Assembly (NCBI GenBank): GCA_030674875.1
Contig: JASXSU010000002.1
Span: 677,001-741,000 of the forward strand
From: Candidatus Endonucleibacter sp. (ex Gigantidas childressi)
GTDB taxonomy: Bacteria > Pseudomonadota > Gammaproteobacteria > Pseudomonadales > Endozoicomonadaceae
Length of the DNA stretch: 64,000 nt
Reading direction: 5' to 3'
Shown here: positions 48,638 to 58,021 of the stretch, in pieces
Position numbering within the stretch: the stretch's first letter is position 1
Layout: each line of letters opens with the position of its first letter
Position numbers and translations under genes: made by a program
Notes under the pieces: model-generated
The model's input: only the letters and a program-made list of their open reading frames with translations
What the model was told of the DNA's origin: nothing
Databases searched by the model: none

Positions 48638-48906
48638 CTCTAAGGAGTTGGGGTCGCTATGTGCTGGCAAGTGTGCTAGGTAGATAAGCTTGGGGGCATT
48701 AAGCGACGATAGTGGGCTAATGTTAACAGAAAAAAGTAGCACCTTCAAAAGATATGAGCATATAAACTACTAATTTGCAATTTTACATGGTTACAAAAAC
48801 TTGGAATTACTATACATAGCGTTCAAAAACTGTGTTAGCCTATGAAATTATTTTTACACTCATTATTTTTTTGTTTTTTAAGTAAAAGTCAAAAAGGATA
48901 CTGCAT

Positions 48907-49593
48907 ATGACTAAGGCAACCAGCCCATTGTTATTATTGGTGTTTTTTCTACTATCTATTTTTTTGCACGGATGCTCCAGTCATACGACAATTGACAGGA
49001 ATAATGTTGGGTTTTTAGATGATTACAGTCAGCTAAGTCAGATAGATACCGGTAGTGATTTTATGACCTTCCGCTGGATCAGTGACAAGCTAAAATCACA
49101 TCAGTATAACTCTGTACGACTGAAAAAAGTGGTGAGCTTAAATCCAGATATGGAGTTCGAAACCTTTGATTCGGAAATCTATCAAGATATTGCTGTCTTT
49201 CTTGATAACGGCTTACGTAAAGCTCTCTCTAAATCGATAGTAGTGACAGATAGCAACTCTGCTAATTCCATGCAAATAGAAGTTGCCATTTCTGCCATTA
49301 AAACCGTCGATAGTGATCTGAAGTTTTCTGAGTTTTTACCTATTGGTGCCGTCTTGGGCTTGGGTCGGAAGATGACTGGTTTAAGGAATAAAGATATTGA
49401 ACTTTATCTAGAGGTTAAAATAACAGATAACCAAAGCGGTGAGTTTATTGGGGCTCTCGTCAAGCAGGGCGTAGTTGGCAACTTATCCACTTCGTATAGC
49501 AAACTGGAATTTTCCGATGTACAACCAACTCTGGAAGCATGGATAAAGCATGTTGAAAAAGAATTTGAGCTATACGCTAGACATCAGATGTGA
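48907..49593 (+). CDS. DUF3313-like outer-membrane lipoprotein
   Basis: A 228-residue lipoprotein. The signal peptide LLLLVFFLLSIFLHGC has a clear lipobox ending at Cys23; residue +2 is Ser, so outer-membrane sorting is expected. The mature part begins SSHTTIDRNNVGFLDDYSQL, the opening of DUF3313 proteins ('GFL.DYS.L'). It continues with ELYLEVKITDNQSGEFIGAL, similar to lipoproteins of the DUF3313/DUF4410 group. The role is unknown. It stands 115 bases upstream of pldA on the same strand. Confidence 0.75.
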   Translation: MTKATSPLLLLVFFLLSIFLHGCSSHTTIDRNNVGFLDDYSQLSQIDTGSDFMTFRWISDKLKSHQYNSVRLKKVVSLNPDMEFETFDSEIYQDIAVFLDNGLRKALSKSIVVTDSNSANSMQIEVAISAIKTVDSDLKFSEFLPIGAVLGLGRKMTGLRNKDIELYLEVKITDNQSGEFIGALVKQGVVGNLSTSYSKLEFSDVQPTLEAWIKHVEKEFELYARHQM

Positions 49594-49708
49594 TTAACGT
49601 AAGTACTTATTCCTAGCTTTTAGACGTTGTATTGGTCTGATCAATAACTTACTGCTCTAGATTCACCGGACTTATCTCGTCTGTAGTCTGCTCACACCTC
49701 CAATTACC

Positions 49709-50731
49709 ATGAGTATAAATATGATACCAAGATATTTTATCATGCGAGTTATTTTTACTTTTTCTATTATTGCTATAACCCTCGTAAATAGAAATAATAT
49801 TTTCGCCGATGAAGTAGACATCGGTAGTACAAGCTCAACATCGGAAGCAAAGTCTGAGTTAAGGGTCAGCAAAAGCGATAACACTGGAAAAACCACTACT
49901 ATCCGCTCGCGTATATTATTGGAAAAGTCAACACAAGAAAGCTCTTTTGTCATGACTCCTCACAGGCAAAACTACTTACTCCCTTTTAGCTATAACAGTC
50001 ATCCAAATCAAGAACCTTGGCTAAAACAAAAGAGTTATCCAGAGGTTACGGGCCCAGTCCAAAATACTGAAGCAAAATTTCAAATCAGCCTCAAAATACC
50101 AATGACTCATGATGATCTATTTTTTAAAAATGACGGTATTTATGTTGCCCTTACTTTAAAGTCATTCTGGCAGGTCTACAATAGCACCTTATCGGCCCCA
50201 TTTCGTGAGACTAACTATCGTCCTGAGGTATTTTATCAGTCATATATCCCCATGGATAATACCGATAATGTCTTATTCACTCGCGTGGGGCTTGAGCATG
50301 AATCTAATGGCCGTAGTCAATATTTGAGTCGCAGTTGGAACCGAATTTACTGTGGTTTAGGCATTCAGCATAGTAACTGGGTATTTTATTTGCAACCTTG
50401 GTATCGTCTACCTGAAAAGAGCAAGGTTGATGATGGTAACGCCAATACTCCGCTACCAGCTAAAGGTGATGATAATCCCGATATAGAGGACTATATGGGG
50501 CATTATGAATTCTGGAGTATTTACTCTTTTAATCAGTGTGAAGTGTCGTCTCTGATTAGATACAATTTTAGCACAAAGAGAGGCGCTTGTGAGCTTGGAA
50601 TGTCCTTTCCTTTGTGGCATCGTATTAGAGGTTACATACAGTATTTTGAAGGCTACGGTGACAGCCTGATCGATTACAATCATAATACGCAACGTATTAG
50701 TATTGGCTTTCTCTTAACGGACTTGCTGTAA
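49709..50731 (+). CDS. pldA: outer-membrane phospholipase A1 (OMPLA)
   Basis: PldA is an outer-membrane beta-barrel lipase that cleaves phospholipids misplaced in the outer leaflet. The catalytic triad is visible in the block GLEHESNGRSQYLSRSWNRI: His197, Ser199 and Asn211, with the same spacing as His142, Ser144 and Asn156 of E. coli. The downstream barrel strands end in a terminal aromatic-poor LLTDLL. It is longer at the N-terminus (340 residues against 289), with a low-complexity segment at 35-115 and a signal-like VIFTFSIIAITLVNRNNIFA after a 12-residue lead; the true start may be the Met at position 12. Confidence 0.92.
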   Translation: MSINMIPRYFIMRVIFTFSIIAITLVNRNNIFADEVDIGSTSSTSEAKSELRVSKSDNTGKTTTIRSRILLEKSTQESSFVMTPHRQNYLLPFSYNSHPNQEPWLKQKSYPEVTGPVQNTEAKFQISLKIPMTHDDLFFKNDGIYVALTLKSFWQVYNSTLSAPFRETNYRPEVFYQSYIPMDNTDNVLFTRVGLEHESNGRSQYLSRSWNRIYCGLGIQHSNWVFYLQPWYRLPEKSKVDDGNANTPLPAKGDDNPDIEDYMGHYEFWSIYSFNQCEVSSLIRYNFSTKRGACELGMSFPLWHRIRGYIQYFEGYGDSLIDYNHNTQRISIGFLLTDLL

Positions 50732-50784
50732 CTGCTATAAGATTTATTTTAAGCATCTTTGTGCCTAAAAGGTAAACTCTATAT

Positions 50785-50898
50785 TCGTTACCATTGCGGG
50801 TGCGACAAGCTAATGAAACCCCATGAACCTACAAGTAGTAAGTGATTGGGGTGAATGAAGATCATCAACAATCCCTCCCCTCAATGGGAATGGCTATA
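50785..50898 (-). repeat. degenerate ERIC-like repeat
   Basis: The centre ACAAGTAGTAAGTGATTGGG followed by GTGAATGAAGATCATCAACA is close to the known ERIC segment AAGTAAGTGACTGGGGTGAG. The ends (ATTCGTTACCATTGCGGG, ATGGGAATGGCTATA) are worn. Confidence 0.6.
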
Positions 50899-50921
50899 AC
50901 AACTGTTCACATGTCTTCTAG

Positions 50922-52304
50922 TCAGCCATTTACAAGGAAATGCATTCCGATACTGGCTACATAGCCAAGCGCAATGGCCCATGCCCAGCGCAGATGCCCC
51001 ATAAACGTATAGCTTCCCTTTGAAGCCCCCATCAAAGCAACTCCCGCAGCTGAACCGATAGATAGTAAGCTACCGCCGACTCCTGTTGTTAATGTAATAA
51101 GCAACCACTGAAATGTATCCATTTGTGGACTCATTCCGATAATAGCAAACATTACTGGAATGTTATCAATGATGGCAGATATGCCACCAGCCATTATATT
51201 TGTCCATGTCGGTCCCAAGTCTGTATACATAGCCTCGGATACCAAATCTAGATATCCCAGATAGCGTAACCCTCCAACAGAAAAAATAACTCCAAAGAAG
51301 AACAATAATGTATCCCATTCGGCATGAGCTACTCGCTGATAAATATCTATATCACTACCATTATTGTCATTAAATGCTTTACTGCTAGTTAAGCTTGTCA
51401 CGTTAATAAAGTAAGTATAAAACATGAGTAGTGACAAGCCAGCCATCATCCCCATAAACGGCGGAAGCCCAAAGAACGTCTCAAAAGAAACAGCTATAGC
51501 AATAGTGATCAAAAATAATAAACAAGTCCCCAATCCACCTCGTTTCATCTGCGTATTATCACTCTGCACCTTCGGTCGGTCATCGTCTATGAAAAAATGC
51601 ATTATCAACGCTGGCACCATGAAGTTCGCTAACGAAGGAAGGATCAACGCAAAAAATGAGAAAAACTCTACCTTGCCAGCTTGCCATACCATCAACGTGG
51701 TGATATCACCAAATGGACTGAATGCACCACCTGCGTTGGCAGCCACAACCACGCTAGTCATGGCAATAATAATAAAGTTGGGATGGCCAGCTCCAACAGC
51801 CATAATCACCGCACCCATCAATAAGGCCGTTGTCAGATTGTCTGCAATAGGCGATATACAAAAAGCCAAGATGCCAGTTACCCAGAATAACTGCCTAAAA
51901 CTATACTCCCTCCTCACCAACCAACTTCTCAATGCATCAAATACTTGCCTCTCTTCCATAGCATTGATATAGGTCATCGCCACCAGAAGGAAAAAAAACA
52001 TCGACGCATATTCATCAAGATCATGAGTAACGGCAGAAGACAGGTCGTCATGAGTAATGCCGTTGCTGTTCGCCAGCCAAGCAATAAGTCCCCAGATAAT
52101 ACTTGCTGCCAGCATAACCGGCTTTGATTTACGCAGATGCAGCTTTTCTTCTGCAATAACAGCGCAATAAGATAACACAAAAACAACGACACAAAACCAA
52201 GCAACAGGTCTTTGCGTAAGATTAAGAATCTGGCTGTTAGCCAAGGCTAATGATGGCGTCATCAAGCAGATAATAAGCGTAAGAAGCCGTTTACTTAGAA
52301 GCAT
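50922..52304 (-). CDS. nhaD: NhaD-type sodium/proton antiporter
   Basis: A polytopic inner-membrane transporter of 460 residues. The N-terminal segment LLTLIICLMTPSLALA resembles a signal or first helix. Conserved NhaD text includes AVTHDLDEYASMFFFLLVAM, ISPIADNLTTALLMGAVIM, ANAGGAFSPFGDITTLMVW and SAIIDNIPVMFAIIGMSP, the last two holding ion-coupling Asp, Ser and Thr residues of the ion-transporter superfamily. NhaD exports Na+ or Li+ and is common in marine and halophilic gammaproteobacteria, which fits a saline or marine-host habitat. Confidence 0.93.
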   Translation of the reverse strand: MLLSKRLLTLIICLMTPSLALANSQILNLTQRPVAWFCVVVFVLSYCAVIAEEKLHLRKSKPVMLAASIIWGLIAWLANSNGITHDDLSSAVTHDLDEYASMFFFLLVAMTYINAMEERQVFDALRSWLVRREYSFRQLFWVTGILAFCISPIADNLTTALLMGAVIMAVGAGHPNFIIIAMTSVVVAANAGGAFSPFGDITTLMVWQAGKVEFFSFFALILPSLANFMVPALIMHFFIDDDRPKVQSDNTQMKRGGLGTCLLFLITIAIAVSFETFFGLPPFMGMMAGLSLLMFYTYFINVTSLTSSKAFNDNNGSDIDIYQRVAHAEWDTLLFFFGVIFSVGGLRYLGYLDLVSEAMYTDLGPTWTNIMAGGISAIIDNIPVMFAIIGMSPQMDTFQWLLITLTTGVGGSLLSIGSAAGVALMGASKGSYTFMGHLRWAWAIALGYVASIGMHFLVNG

Positions 52305-52446
52305 GATTCACTCTAGTTATTTGTTCTAACCTCAGAGGATAACCCTTCATGGAAATGTCCGTAAAGCTGTTATATCTACTTCTCTATATTAAGTAGGGTT
52401 TTTTAGCGGTTCATGTCCTAAAATGCAAGTATGTAAAAAAGCATTA

Positions 52447-52577
52447 CTACCCATCAAAGGTGACGGTAAATCGTGGCACAAAGCAACGAGCGCAGCCGAA
52501 CATCCAGCATCAGCTCACTAGCAATAATCTGGGTGAATGAGAGCAGTCAACAACCTCACACCTTTAAGGAAGCTAGT
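52447..52577 (-). repeat. degenerate ERIC-like repeat
   Basis: CATCAAAGGTGACGGTAAAT at one end; AATAATCTGGGTGAATGAGA and GCAGTCAACAACCTCACACC toward the other. Confidence 0.5.
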
Positions 52578-52747
52578 ATAAAAGAATATCAAATTCGCTC
52601 ATATGTAGCTGTTTTGTTCGCTTAATCAAACGTTATCTTGATTAGCCCAGTTAACAACTGATCATTTTATTTTTTGAAGTTCGTCCTTATTTTTGCGAAA
52701 GTATTGGTCATATAATAATCTTATTTGCAGCTATTTATGGAAATTAA

Positions 52748-53107
52748 ATGTTGGTAACCCTATACGGCATCAGTAATTGCGATAGCACTCACAAAGCAAG
52801 ACGTTGGCTAAAAGATGAAAATATCGATTACCGCTTCCATGACTATCGAAAAGATGGCCTTGAAGAGGCTATACTAAACAGCTGGATTGATAAGCTTGAG
52901 TGGGATCAATTGATCAATAAACGAGGAACCACTTGGCGAAACTTACCCGAAGTACAAAAGGCAAATATGGCAAGAGAGCAAGCTATTCAGCTAATGCTAG
53001 AGAAGCCAGTCCTTATTAAAAGACCTCTTCTCGACTTTGGGGATAGCCCTACTCTTGGGTTCAATAGCACACTTTACAGTAATATTTTTTCCAAAAGGAC
53101 GCTTTAA
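52748..53107 (+). CDS. ArsC/Spx-family reductase-like protein (YffB type)
   Basis: A 119-residue thioredoxin-fold protein. The N-terminal YGISNCDSTHKARRWL carries the single redox Cys typical of the YffB/ArsC branch. The middle LINKRGTTWRNLPEVQKANM and the end MLEKPVLIKRPLLDFG give the substrate loop and the conserved KRP motif. The exact substrate is unknown. The stop overlaps the dapD start by one base (TAATG), a conserved arrangement in pseudomonads and relatives. Confidence 0.88.
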   Translation: MLVTLYGISNCDSTHKARRWLKDENIDYRFHDYRKDGLEEAILNSWIDKLEWDQLINKRGTTWRNLPEVQKANMAREQAIQLMLEKPVLIKRPLLDFGDSPTLGFNSTLYSNIFSKRTL

Positions 53108-54144
53108 TGCGCAATAAATGCTTCAGTTTTGCCATAGGCATCGGCTCTCTCAATAATAAAGATGAATGGCTAGACGCTTTCTATCCACGGCCTTTGTTAA
53201 ACCCAAGCACAGCTTTACTAAAAACCATTACCAGCATTATTCAGTATAATGGCGGCAATGTTGTTATCAAATTAGATAGTGCAACCTGTCATGCGCTAGA
53301 GGAATCGTTTGAAAACAGCAATGAAAACCAACTCGCAGAAGATATGAAAATTCTTGAAGTTAGTAGTCAGCCTCGATTAATAACTATACTAGAAAACGAT
53401 TACCCTCCTTCATCTACACCTGAGGCCTACTTGAAGCTTCATTTACTTTCTCACCGCCTGATTAAACCCCATCAAGTGAATCTTGAGGGCATATTCTCAT
53501 TATTACCCAATGTTGCCTGGACCAGCGACGGAGCAATAGACCCAGAAGAGCTAGCTACTCGTCAGCTAAAAGCTCGTGCCGAAGGCCGCTTTCTTTCCGT
53601 TAACAGTGTCGATAAATTTCCAAAAATGACTGACTACGTGGTACCCTCCGGCGTGCGTATTGCTCATACCGCCAGAGTTCGCCTAGGAGCTTATGTTGGT
53701 GAAGGTACCACTATAATGCATGAAGGATTTATCAACTTTAATGCTGGAACAGAAGGCATAAATATGATTGAAGGTCGTATTTCTTCTGGCGTAATAGTTG
53801 GTGAAGGATCAGATTTAGGCGGTGGTTGTAGCACTATGGGTACACTTTCCGGCGGTAATAATATTGTGATTTCTGTCGGCAAAAACTGCCTAATTGGAGC
53901 TAATGCTGGGGTTGGCATTCCATTGGGGGATAGGTGTACCATAGAAGCGGGCTTATACCTTACCGCAGGAAGTAAAGTTCAGCTACTAAATGAAAAGCGT
54001 CAACCAACTAAAACCGCTACAGCAGTTGAGCTTTCCGGGAAACCAGACTTGTTGTTCCGGCGCAACTCGCTTACCGGAAGTGTAGAGTGTCTCGCTAATA
54101 AATCATCGGTAGTGCTAAATGAAGAGTTACACGCGCACAATTAA
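53107..54144 (+). CDS. dapD: tetrahydrodipicolinate N-succinyltransferase
   Basis: DapD adds succinyl to tetrahydrodipicolinate in the lysine and diaminopimelate pathway. At 345 residues it is the long pseudomonad-type form, not the 274-residue enterobacterial one. The C-terminal half is a left-handed beta-helix with hexapeptide repeats: VRLGAYVGEGTTIMHEGFIN, GTEGINMIEGRISSGVIVGE, GGGCSTMGTLSGG and GKNCLIGANAGVGIPLGD. The gene is intact and translationally coupled to the upstream ArsC-like gene. Confidence 0.94.
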   Translation: MRNKCFSFAIGIGSLNNKDEWLDAFYPRPLLNPSTALLKTITSIIQYNGGNVVIKLDSATCHALEESFENSNENQLAEDMKILEVSSQPRLITILENDYPPSSTPEAYLKLHLLSHRLIKPHQVNLEGIFSLLPNVAWTSDGAIDPEELATRQLKARAEGRFLSVNSVDKFPKMTDYVVPSGVRIAHTARVRLGAYVGEGTTIMHEGFINFNAGTEGINMIEGRISSGVIVGEGSDLGGGCSTMGTLSGGNNIVISVGKNCLIGANAGVGIPLGDRCTIEAGLYLTAGSKVQLLNEKRQPTKTATAVELSGKPDLLFRRNSLTGSVECLANKSSVVLNEELHAHN

Positions 54145-54284
54145 TAAATATCAGACTACGATAGCTCTCATGATGAGGCTATATACACGATTGTGCTGAT
54201 AAGCCTGCCTTGCTTTGATGCTATGGCCATTTCCTTTGAAGGTGCGAGACTATTGGTTGAACCAACTTTTTATAGAGGTCGTTA

Positions 54285-55088
54285 ATGTACCCTGTCGTTG
54301 CATCTGATTTAGATGGCACACTTCTAAACACTAAGCATGAACTGAGCAGTTATACCCAGCAAATTATTCGACAGCTAAGTAAGATGGGTGTGGAATTTGT
54401 ATTTGCTACTGGTCGCCATTATGTAGATGTTGAGATAATCAGATCTCAGCTTAGCGTTAGCATGTATCTAATTACTTCCAATGGTGCACGAGCATATGAC
54501 CCTAATGGTAAAGTAGTTGTGAGTCATGATATTTGTCCTGACTATATTCAGCCTTTGATTGACATAGGAAGGAAATACTCGGATAAGGTTGTTACTAGTA
54601 TTTATCGTACAGACTCATGGCATGTAGAACAAAAATCTGAGCGATTGCTGAAGTATAACAAAGACTCAGGTTTTCGTTATACTGTGCAGCCTCTGGACAA
54701 GGTATCCAGATCAGAGGTGCAAAAAATATTTTTTAATGCTAAGCACCATGAAGATGTTAAGGTTCTGGCGAATGAAATTACTGAATCATATGGTGACCGG
54801 TTGTCAATGACCTATTCTTTGCCTACGTTTTTCGAAGTAATGGCTCCAAATGTTTGCAAAGCTACTACCTTAGCTGATGTGTTAAGCATAGAAGGCCGTG
54901 ATTTACAAGATGTTATTGCCTTTGGTGACGGCCTTAATGATTACGAAATGTTGATAAAGGCAAGGAAGGGAGTTGTAATGGGGAACTCCAGTAAACAACT
55001 AAAAGCAAAACTACCAGATCATGAAGAGATTGGTTTAGCTAATGATAATGCAGTGGCTAAGTATCTTGCTGTGCTATACGGTATTTAA
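54285..55088 (+). CDS. Cof-type HAD-IIB phosphatase
   Basis: A 267-residue haloacid-dehalogenase hydrolase. Motif I SDLDGTLLNT holds the nucleophile Asp8 and acid/base Asp10, motif II is FATGRHY, and motifs III/IV are KATTLADVL with VIAFGDGLNDYEML. The Cof cap lies between (residues 85-185). This family dephosphorylates sugar phosphates, pyridoxal phosphate or thiamine intermediates; the substrate cannot be assigned. A GAGG-like site (AGAGGTCGTTA) precedes the ATG. Confidence 0.9.
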   Translation: MYPVVASDLDGTLLNTKHELSSYTQQIIRQLSKMGVEFVFATGRHYVDVEIIRSQLSVSMYLITSNGARAYDPNGKVVVSHDICPDYIQPLIDIGRKYSDKVVTSIYRTDSWHVEQKSERLLKYNKDSGFRYTVQPLDKVSRSEVQKIFFNAKHHEDVKVLANEITESYGDRLSMTYSLPTFFEVMAPNVCKATTLADVLSIEGRDLQDVIAFGDGLNDYEMLIKARKGVVMGNSSKQLKAKLPDHEEIGLANDNAVAKYLAVLYGI

Positions 55089-55286
55089 ACAAGTTGCTAC
55101 GCTACGACAAGTGAGAGAAGACACAGAAGCTTAAGAGCACTGAGTGACTGCGACCGAACACGACAGCCAAGTAGTACCTTAGATGGTAACGATGGTTGCT
55201 AAGACATTAAGAAAAAGTGCATTCAGGAATAGCCATCATCTGCACTACAGCCTGTTAAAACACTGTGAGTGACTAGAGCGTTGTCA

Positions 55287-55934
55287 CTACACCCATCCCC
55301 CCAACTCTTTCCATCGATTTACGATATTACAGAACAATTCTGCGGTTTTTTCCGTATCATAACGAGCGCTGTGAGCCTCCGACTTATCAAACGTCACGCC
55401 CGACTCTAGGCAGGCTTTTGCCAATACAGTTTGACCATACGCCAGCCCAGACAGAGTAGCGGTGTCAAAGCATGAAAAGGGATGAAATGGATTGCGCTTC
55501 AGTTGATTCCTCTGGGCTGCAGCCATCACAAAGCTCAGGTCAAAAGATGCGTTATGCCCAACCAATACTGCTCGGCTACAACCCTGGGTTTTTACTGATT
55601 TTCGGATACTGCTAAAAATCTTATTAATAGCATCTTCTTCCGAATAAGCAATTCTTAGGGGGTGAAAAGGATCAATACCAATAAACTCAATGGCTGACTT
55701 TTCGATATTGGCATTTTCAAATGGCTTAATGTGAAAGGAAATCAATTCACCAGAATATACATAACCATTGTCGCCCATCTCTATGGGAATGGCTGCTATC
55801 TCCAACAATGCATCAGTAGCAGGGTTGAAACCTCCTGTTTCCACGTCGACCACGACAGGCAGAAAACTTCTAAATCTATCTACCATTGTGTGGTTATTGT
55901 CCACTTGCACGGAATCTCCTTGATTTAGTTTCAA
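55287..55934 (-). CDS. rnt: ribonuclease T
   Basis: RNase T is a 3'-5' exonuclease that matures tRNA CCA ends and other stable RNAs. The DEDDh residues appear in PVVVDVETGGFNPATDALLE (Asp, Glu), VLVGHNASFDLSFV (Asp) and AHSARYDTEKTAELF (His and Asp). The 215-residue length is standard. The gene is intact. It may act on the spliced tRNA-Arg in this window, but nothing links the two specifically. Confidence 0.95.
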   Translation of the reverse strand: MKLNQGDSVQVDNNHTMVDRFRSFLPVVVDVETGGFNPATDALLEIAAIPIEMGDNGYVYSGELISFHIKPFENANIEKSAIEFIGIDPFHPLRIAYSEEDAINKIFSSIRKSVKTQGCSRAVLVGHNASFDLSFVMAAAQRNQLKRNPFHPFSCFDTATLSGLAYGQTVLAKACLESGVTFDKSEAHSARYDTEKTAELFCNIVNRWKELGGWV

Positions 55935-56123
55935 TTGCCGGTTAGTGGCTGTGCCCGCCTTAAGAGACGGTCTTAAAAAATAACTTAATTATCGGTCTCA
56001 ATCAGAGGGACTTTTATCCATGATTTTTTGTAGTCATCACCACATTTCAACTTTAAGATTGCTACCTAGCCTACTGTGCTTCTCTTTCTTTCCACTACTC
56101 ACACAAAGATGTGGGTATGGCAG

Positions 56124-56480
56124 TTAGGCTGCAACAGGCTTAATTGGAGTTGCCTGAGACTTAAGTTGATCTTCACTCTGGTCGTCACTCTGGTCGACGC
56201 TCTGATCTTCTTGAGTATGATCCAGTGTACTAACATCTGATTTGCCAATATCCATTATAAGGTCTGGCTTGCCTTTAAAAGCTTTGATCAAGGTTTCCTT
56301 GTTTCGAGATAATAGCAAGCCAATATCTTCGGCTAACTTCTCATCTATAGTAAAATTAGCTTCCAGCAAACTGGACAAATTGTTTGCCACTTCTAGCATT
56401 TTATCATGTTCTTCAGCAGCTTTTTTATCTATAAACATGCTTCCGTCTCGATCTACTCGCCACATGGGGGTAATGGACAT
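56124..56480 (-). CDS. yebG: YebG-family SOS-inducible protein
   Basis: A 118-residue protein. The N-terminal 70 residues follow YebG (DGSMFIDKKAAEEHDKMLE, VANNLSSLLEANFTIDEKL, LLSRNKETLIKAFKGKPDL). In E. coli YebG is a DNA-damage-induced protein of unknown function. The C-terminus is extended by an acidic run of Asp-Gln-Ser repeats (about residues 90-108). A strong LexA box lies 36 bases upstream, supporting SOS control. Confidence 0.82.
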   Translation of the reverse strand: MSITPMWRVDRDGSMFIDKKAAEEHDKMLEVANNLSSLLEANFTIDEKLAEDIGLLLSRNKETLIKAFKGKPDLIMDIGKSDVSTLDHTQEDQSVDQSDDQSEDQLKSQATPIKPVAA

Positions 56481-56515
56481 TGCCCTCTCCTAATAGGTGT
56501 CAGGGTCTTCTTGCA

Positions 56516-56531
56516 CTGTATGAAAAAACAG
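56516..56531 (-). promoter_or_regulatory. LexA (SOS) box upstream of yebG
   Basis: CTGTATGAAAAAACAG is a perfect CTGT-N8-ACAG match to the gammaproteobacterial LexA operator. It lies 36-51 bases before the yebG start, where a promoter is expected. Confidence 0.82.
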
Positions 56532-56695
56532 CGTAGAAGTCTAGCTTTATACAAAGGCAAGTGCCACTCTTCACACGGTCATATTCTCGCACCGGCTTTT
56601 AAAGCAGGAAAGGATTTGGCACCATTCACTTACTGCCTATCTGAACTTCCAATCACAGTGAGCACAAGCTTGTTCATTTTAGTCTATTTTTACCA

Positions 56696-57898
56696 CTATC
56701 GTGGAATAACTGTTAAAGCTGCATCTCTGGTATCTATTTTCTGATCTTGCCGAAATAACTGCCAAATAAGAAATATGCTGAAAAAAACCGTAATCATAGG
56801 TTTCCCCCAGGCCCACATACCTGGGGTAATCAGCTTAACATATTTAGCAAATGGAAAACTAATAACAAATAACCAGCAAAGAAAATGGTACTTCATATCA
56901 TGAAAACGGTGTATTGATACAGCAACCCAATAACCAATTGCTGGTGCAATTAGTGCAAAACTATTAGTTTCAGTACGCGGATTAAATAACATCAAGTAGC
57001 ACGCGGCCAAAGCGTACAAATAATAACAAGCAAGCTCTGACGTATAACGTCTTCGAGCAAAAGCAACACCACACAAAACAAGGAACCCAACTATCACCCG
57101 TGTAACAATCTGAACACCAGAGGAAACATTTACGCCCAATAACTGAGGGAAAATAGCAAAAAAATGCGCCCAATTTGTCTTATGCCCAGATTCGCCATAA
57201 ACCAAAGACTCATATACCATTGAAACAAAACCAAGATGCTGATCTATCGCATATTCATAGCCTTTGAAAAGAACAGGCAGCAAACAGGCACCTACAGCCC
57301 ACAAAGCAATGCGCCAGCAAAGTGAACAGTAAAAGAATACAACAAGAGCAAAAAAAATAACAAAAACAGGCTTAGAAATCAAGCCAATAACCAGCAAAAA
57401 TGCAGCAAGATTCCATTGCTTCTTATGCAAGCTTACTGAGGTCCAAAGCATCACCCCTAGCTGAAGCATCGTTGCCTGACCATTACGGATAGTGGTCCAG
57501 CTAATAATCAGTACTACAACAGATAGCAGAGGGAAAAAGCTTTTCTCTTCAACATCAGACATCATTCTGGAAAAACAGTAAAGGCCACTTACCACAACCA
57601 CAAGCTGAAACAAATTCCATATAATCTCAGCCGCAACTAAACTTCCTGGCAATAAGCTAAAAAGCATCGCAAACTGCGGAAGGTAAAGATAACCCTCAGG
57701 TCCAGCATAGAGGTTTTCTGATGCAACCCAGCGATCTGCACCCATCTGATAGTTAAAAACTACTGAGCCGCCTGGAAAATATAAACTATCAATAACCAAT
57801 AACAGTCCTACCAACACCCAGAGACAAAATATAGATTTGTCTGCTCTGGATAAATTTTGCCAGTTTTGAATAAAGCCCAATCCGCTAACTGAAAGCAT
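56696..57898 (-). CDS. GT87-type (DUF2029) polyprenol-linked glycosyltransferase, paralogue 1
   Basis: A polytopic membrane protein of 400 residues with about 10 hydrophobic segments. Conserved text shared with paralogue 2 includes GADRWVASENLYAGPEGYLY, LPQFAMLF, WTTIRNGQATMLQLGVML, GHKTNWAHFFAIFPQLLGV and YLMLFNPRTETNSFAL. The first-loop acidic Asp and the pattern LP.F..L...F are those of mannosyltransferase-like GT87/DUF2029 proteins, which use polyprenyl-phosphate sugars. Donor and acceptor are unknown. Confidence 0.75.
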   Translation of the reverse strand: MLSVSGLGFIQNWQNLSRADKSIFCLWVLVGLLLVIDSLYFPGGSVVFNYQMGADRWVASENLYAGPEGYLYLPQFAMLFSLLPGSLVAAEIIWNLFQLVVVVSGLYCFSRMMSDVEEKSFFPLLSVVVLIISWTTIRNGQATMLQLGVMLWTSVSLHKKQWNLAAFLLVIGLISKPVFVIFFALVVFFYCSLCWRIALWAVGACLLPVLFKGYEYAIDQHLGFVSMVYESLVYGESGHKTNWAHFFAIFPQLLGVNVSSGVQIVTRVIVGFLVLCGVAFARRRYTSELACYYLYALAACYLMLFNPRTETNSFALIAPAIGYWVAVSIHRFHDMKYHFLCWLFVISFPFAKYVKLITPGMWAWGKPMITVFFSIFLIWQLFRQDQKIDTRDAALTVIPR

Positions 57899-57961
57899 AA
57901 ATCACCCATTTTCGAGTCGACCTATAATTAGAGTGTCGATTATAAATTATGATAAATAATT

Positions 57962-58021
57962 ATACCTATCTCCTTGAAAGCGTGATGTTGTTGACTGCTA
58001 TCATCTTCAATAGTAACGGGC
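57962..58021. repeat. short ERIC-like relic
   Basis: TACCTATCTCCTTGAAAGCG, TGATGTTGTTGACTGCTATC and ATCTTCAATAGTAACGGGCT make a 60-bp unit, again like an ERIC lacking its centre. It runs into the 3' end of paralogue 2. Confidence 0.45.
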
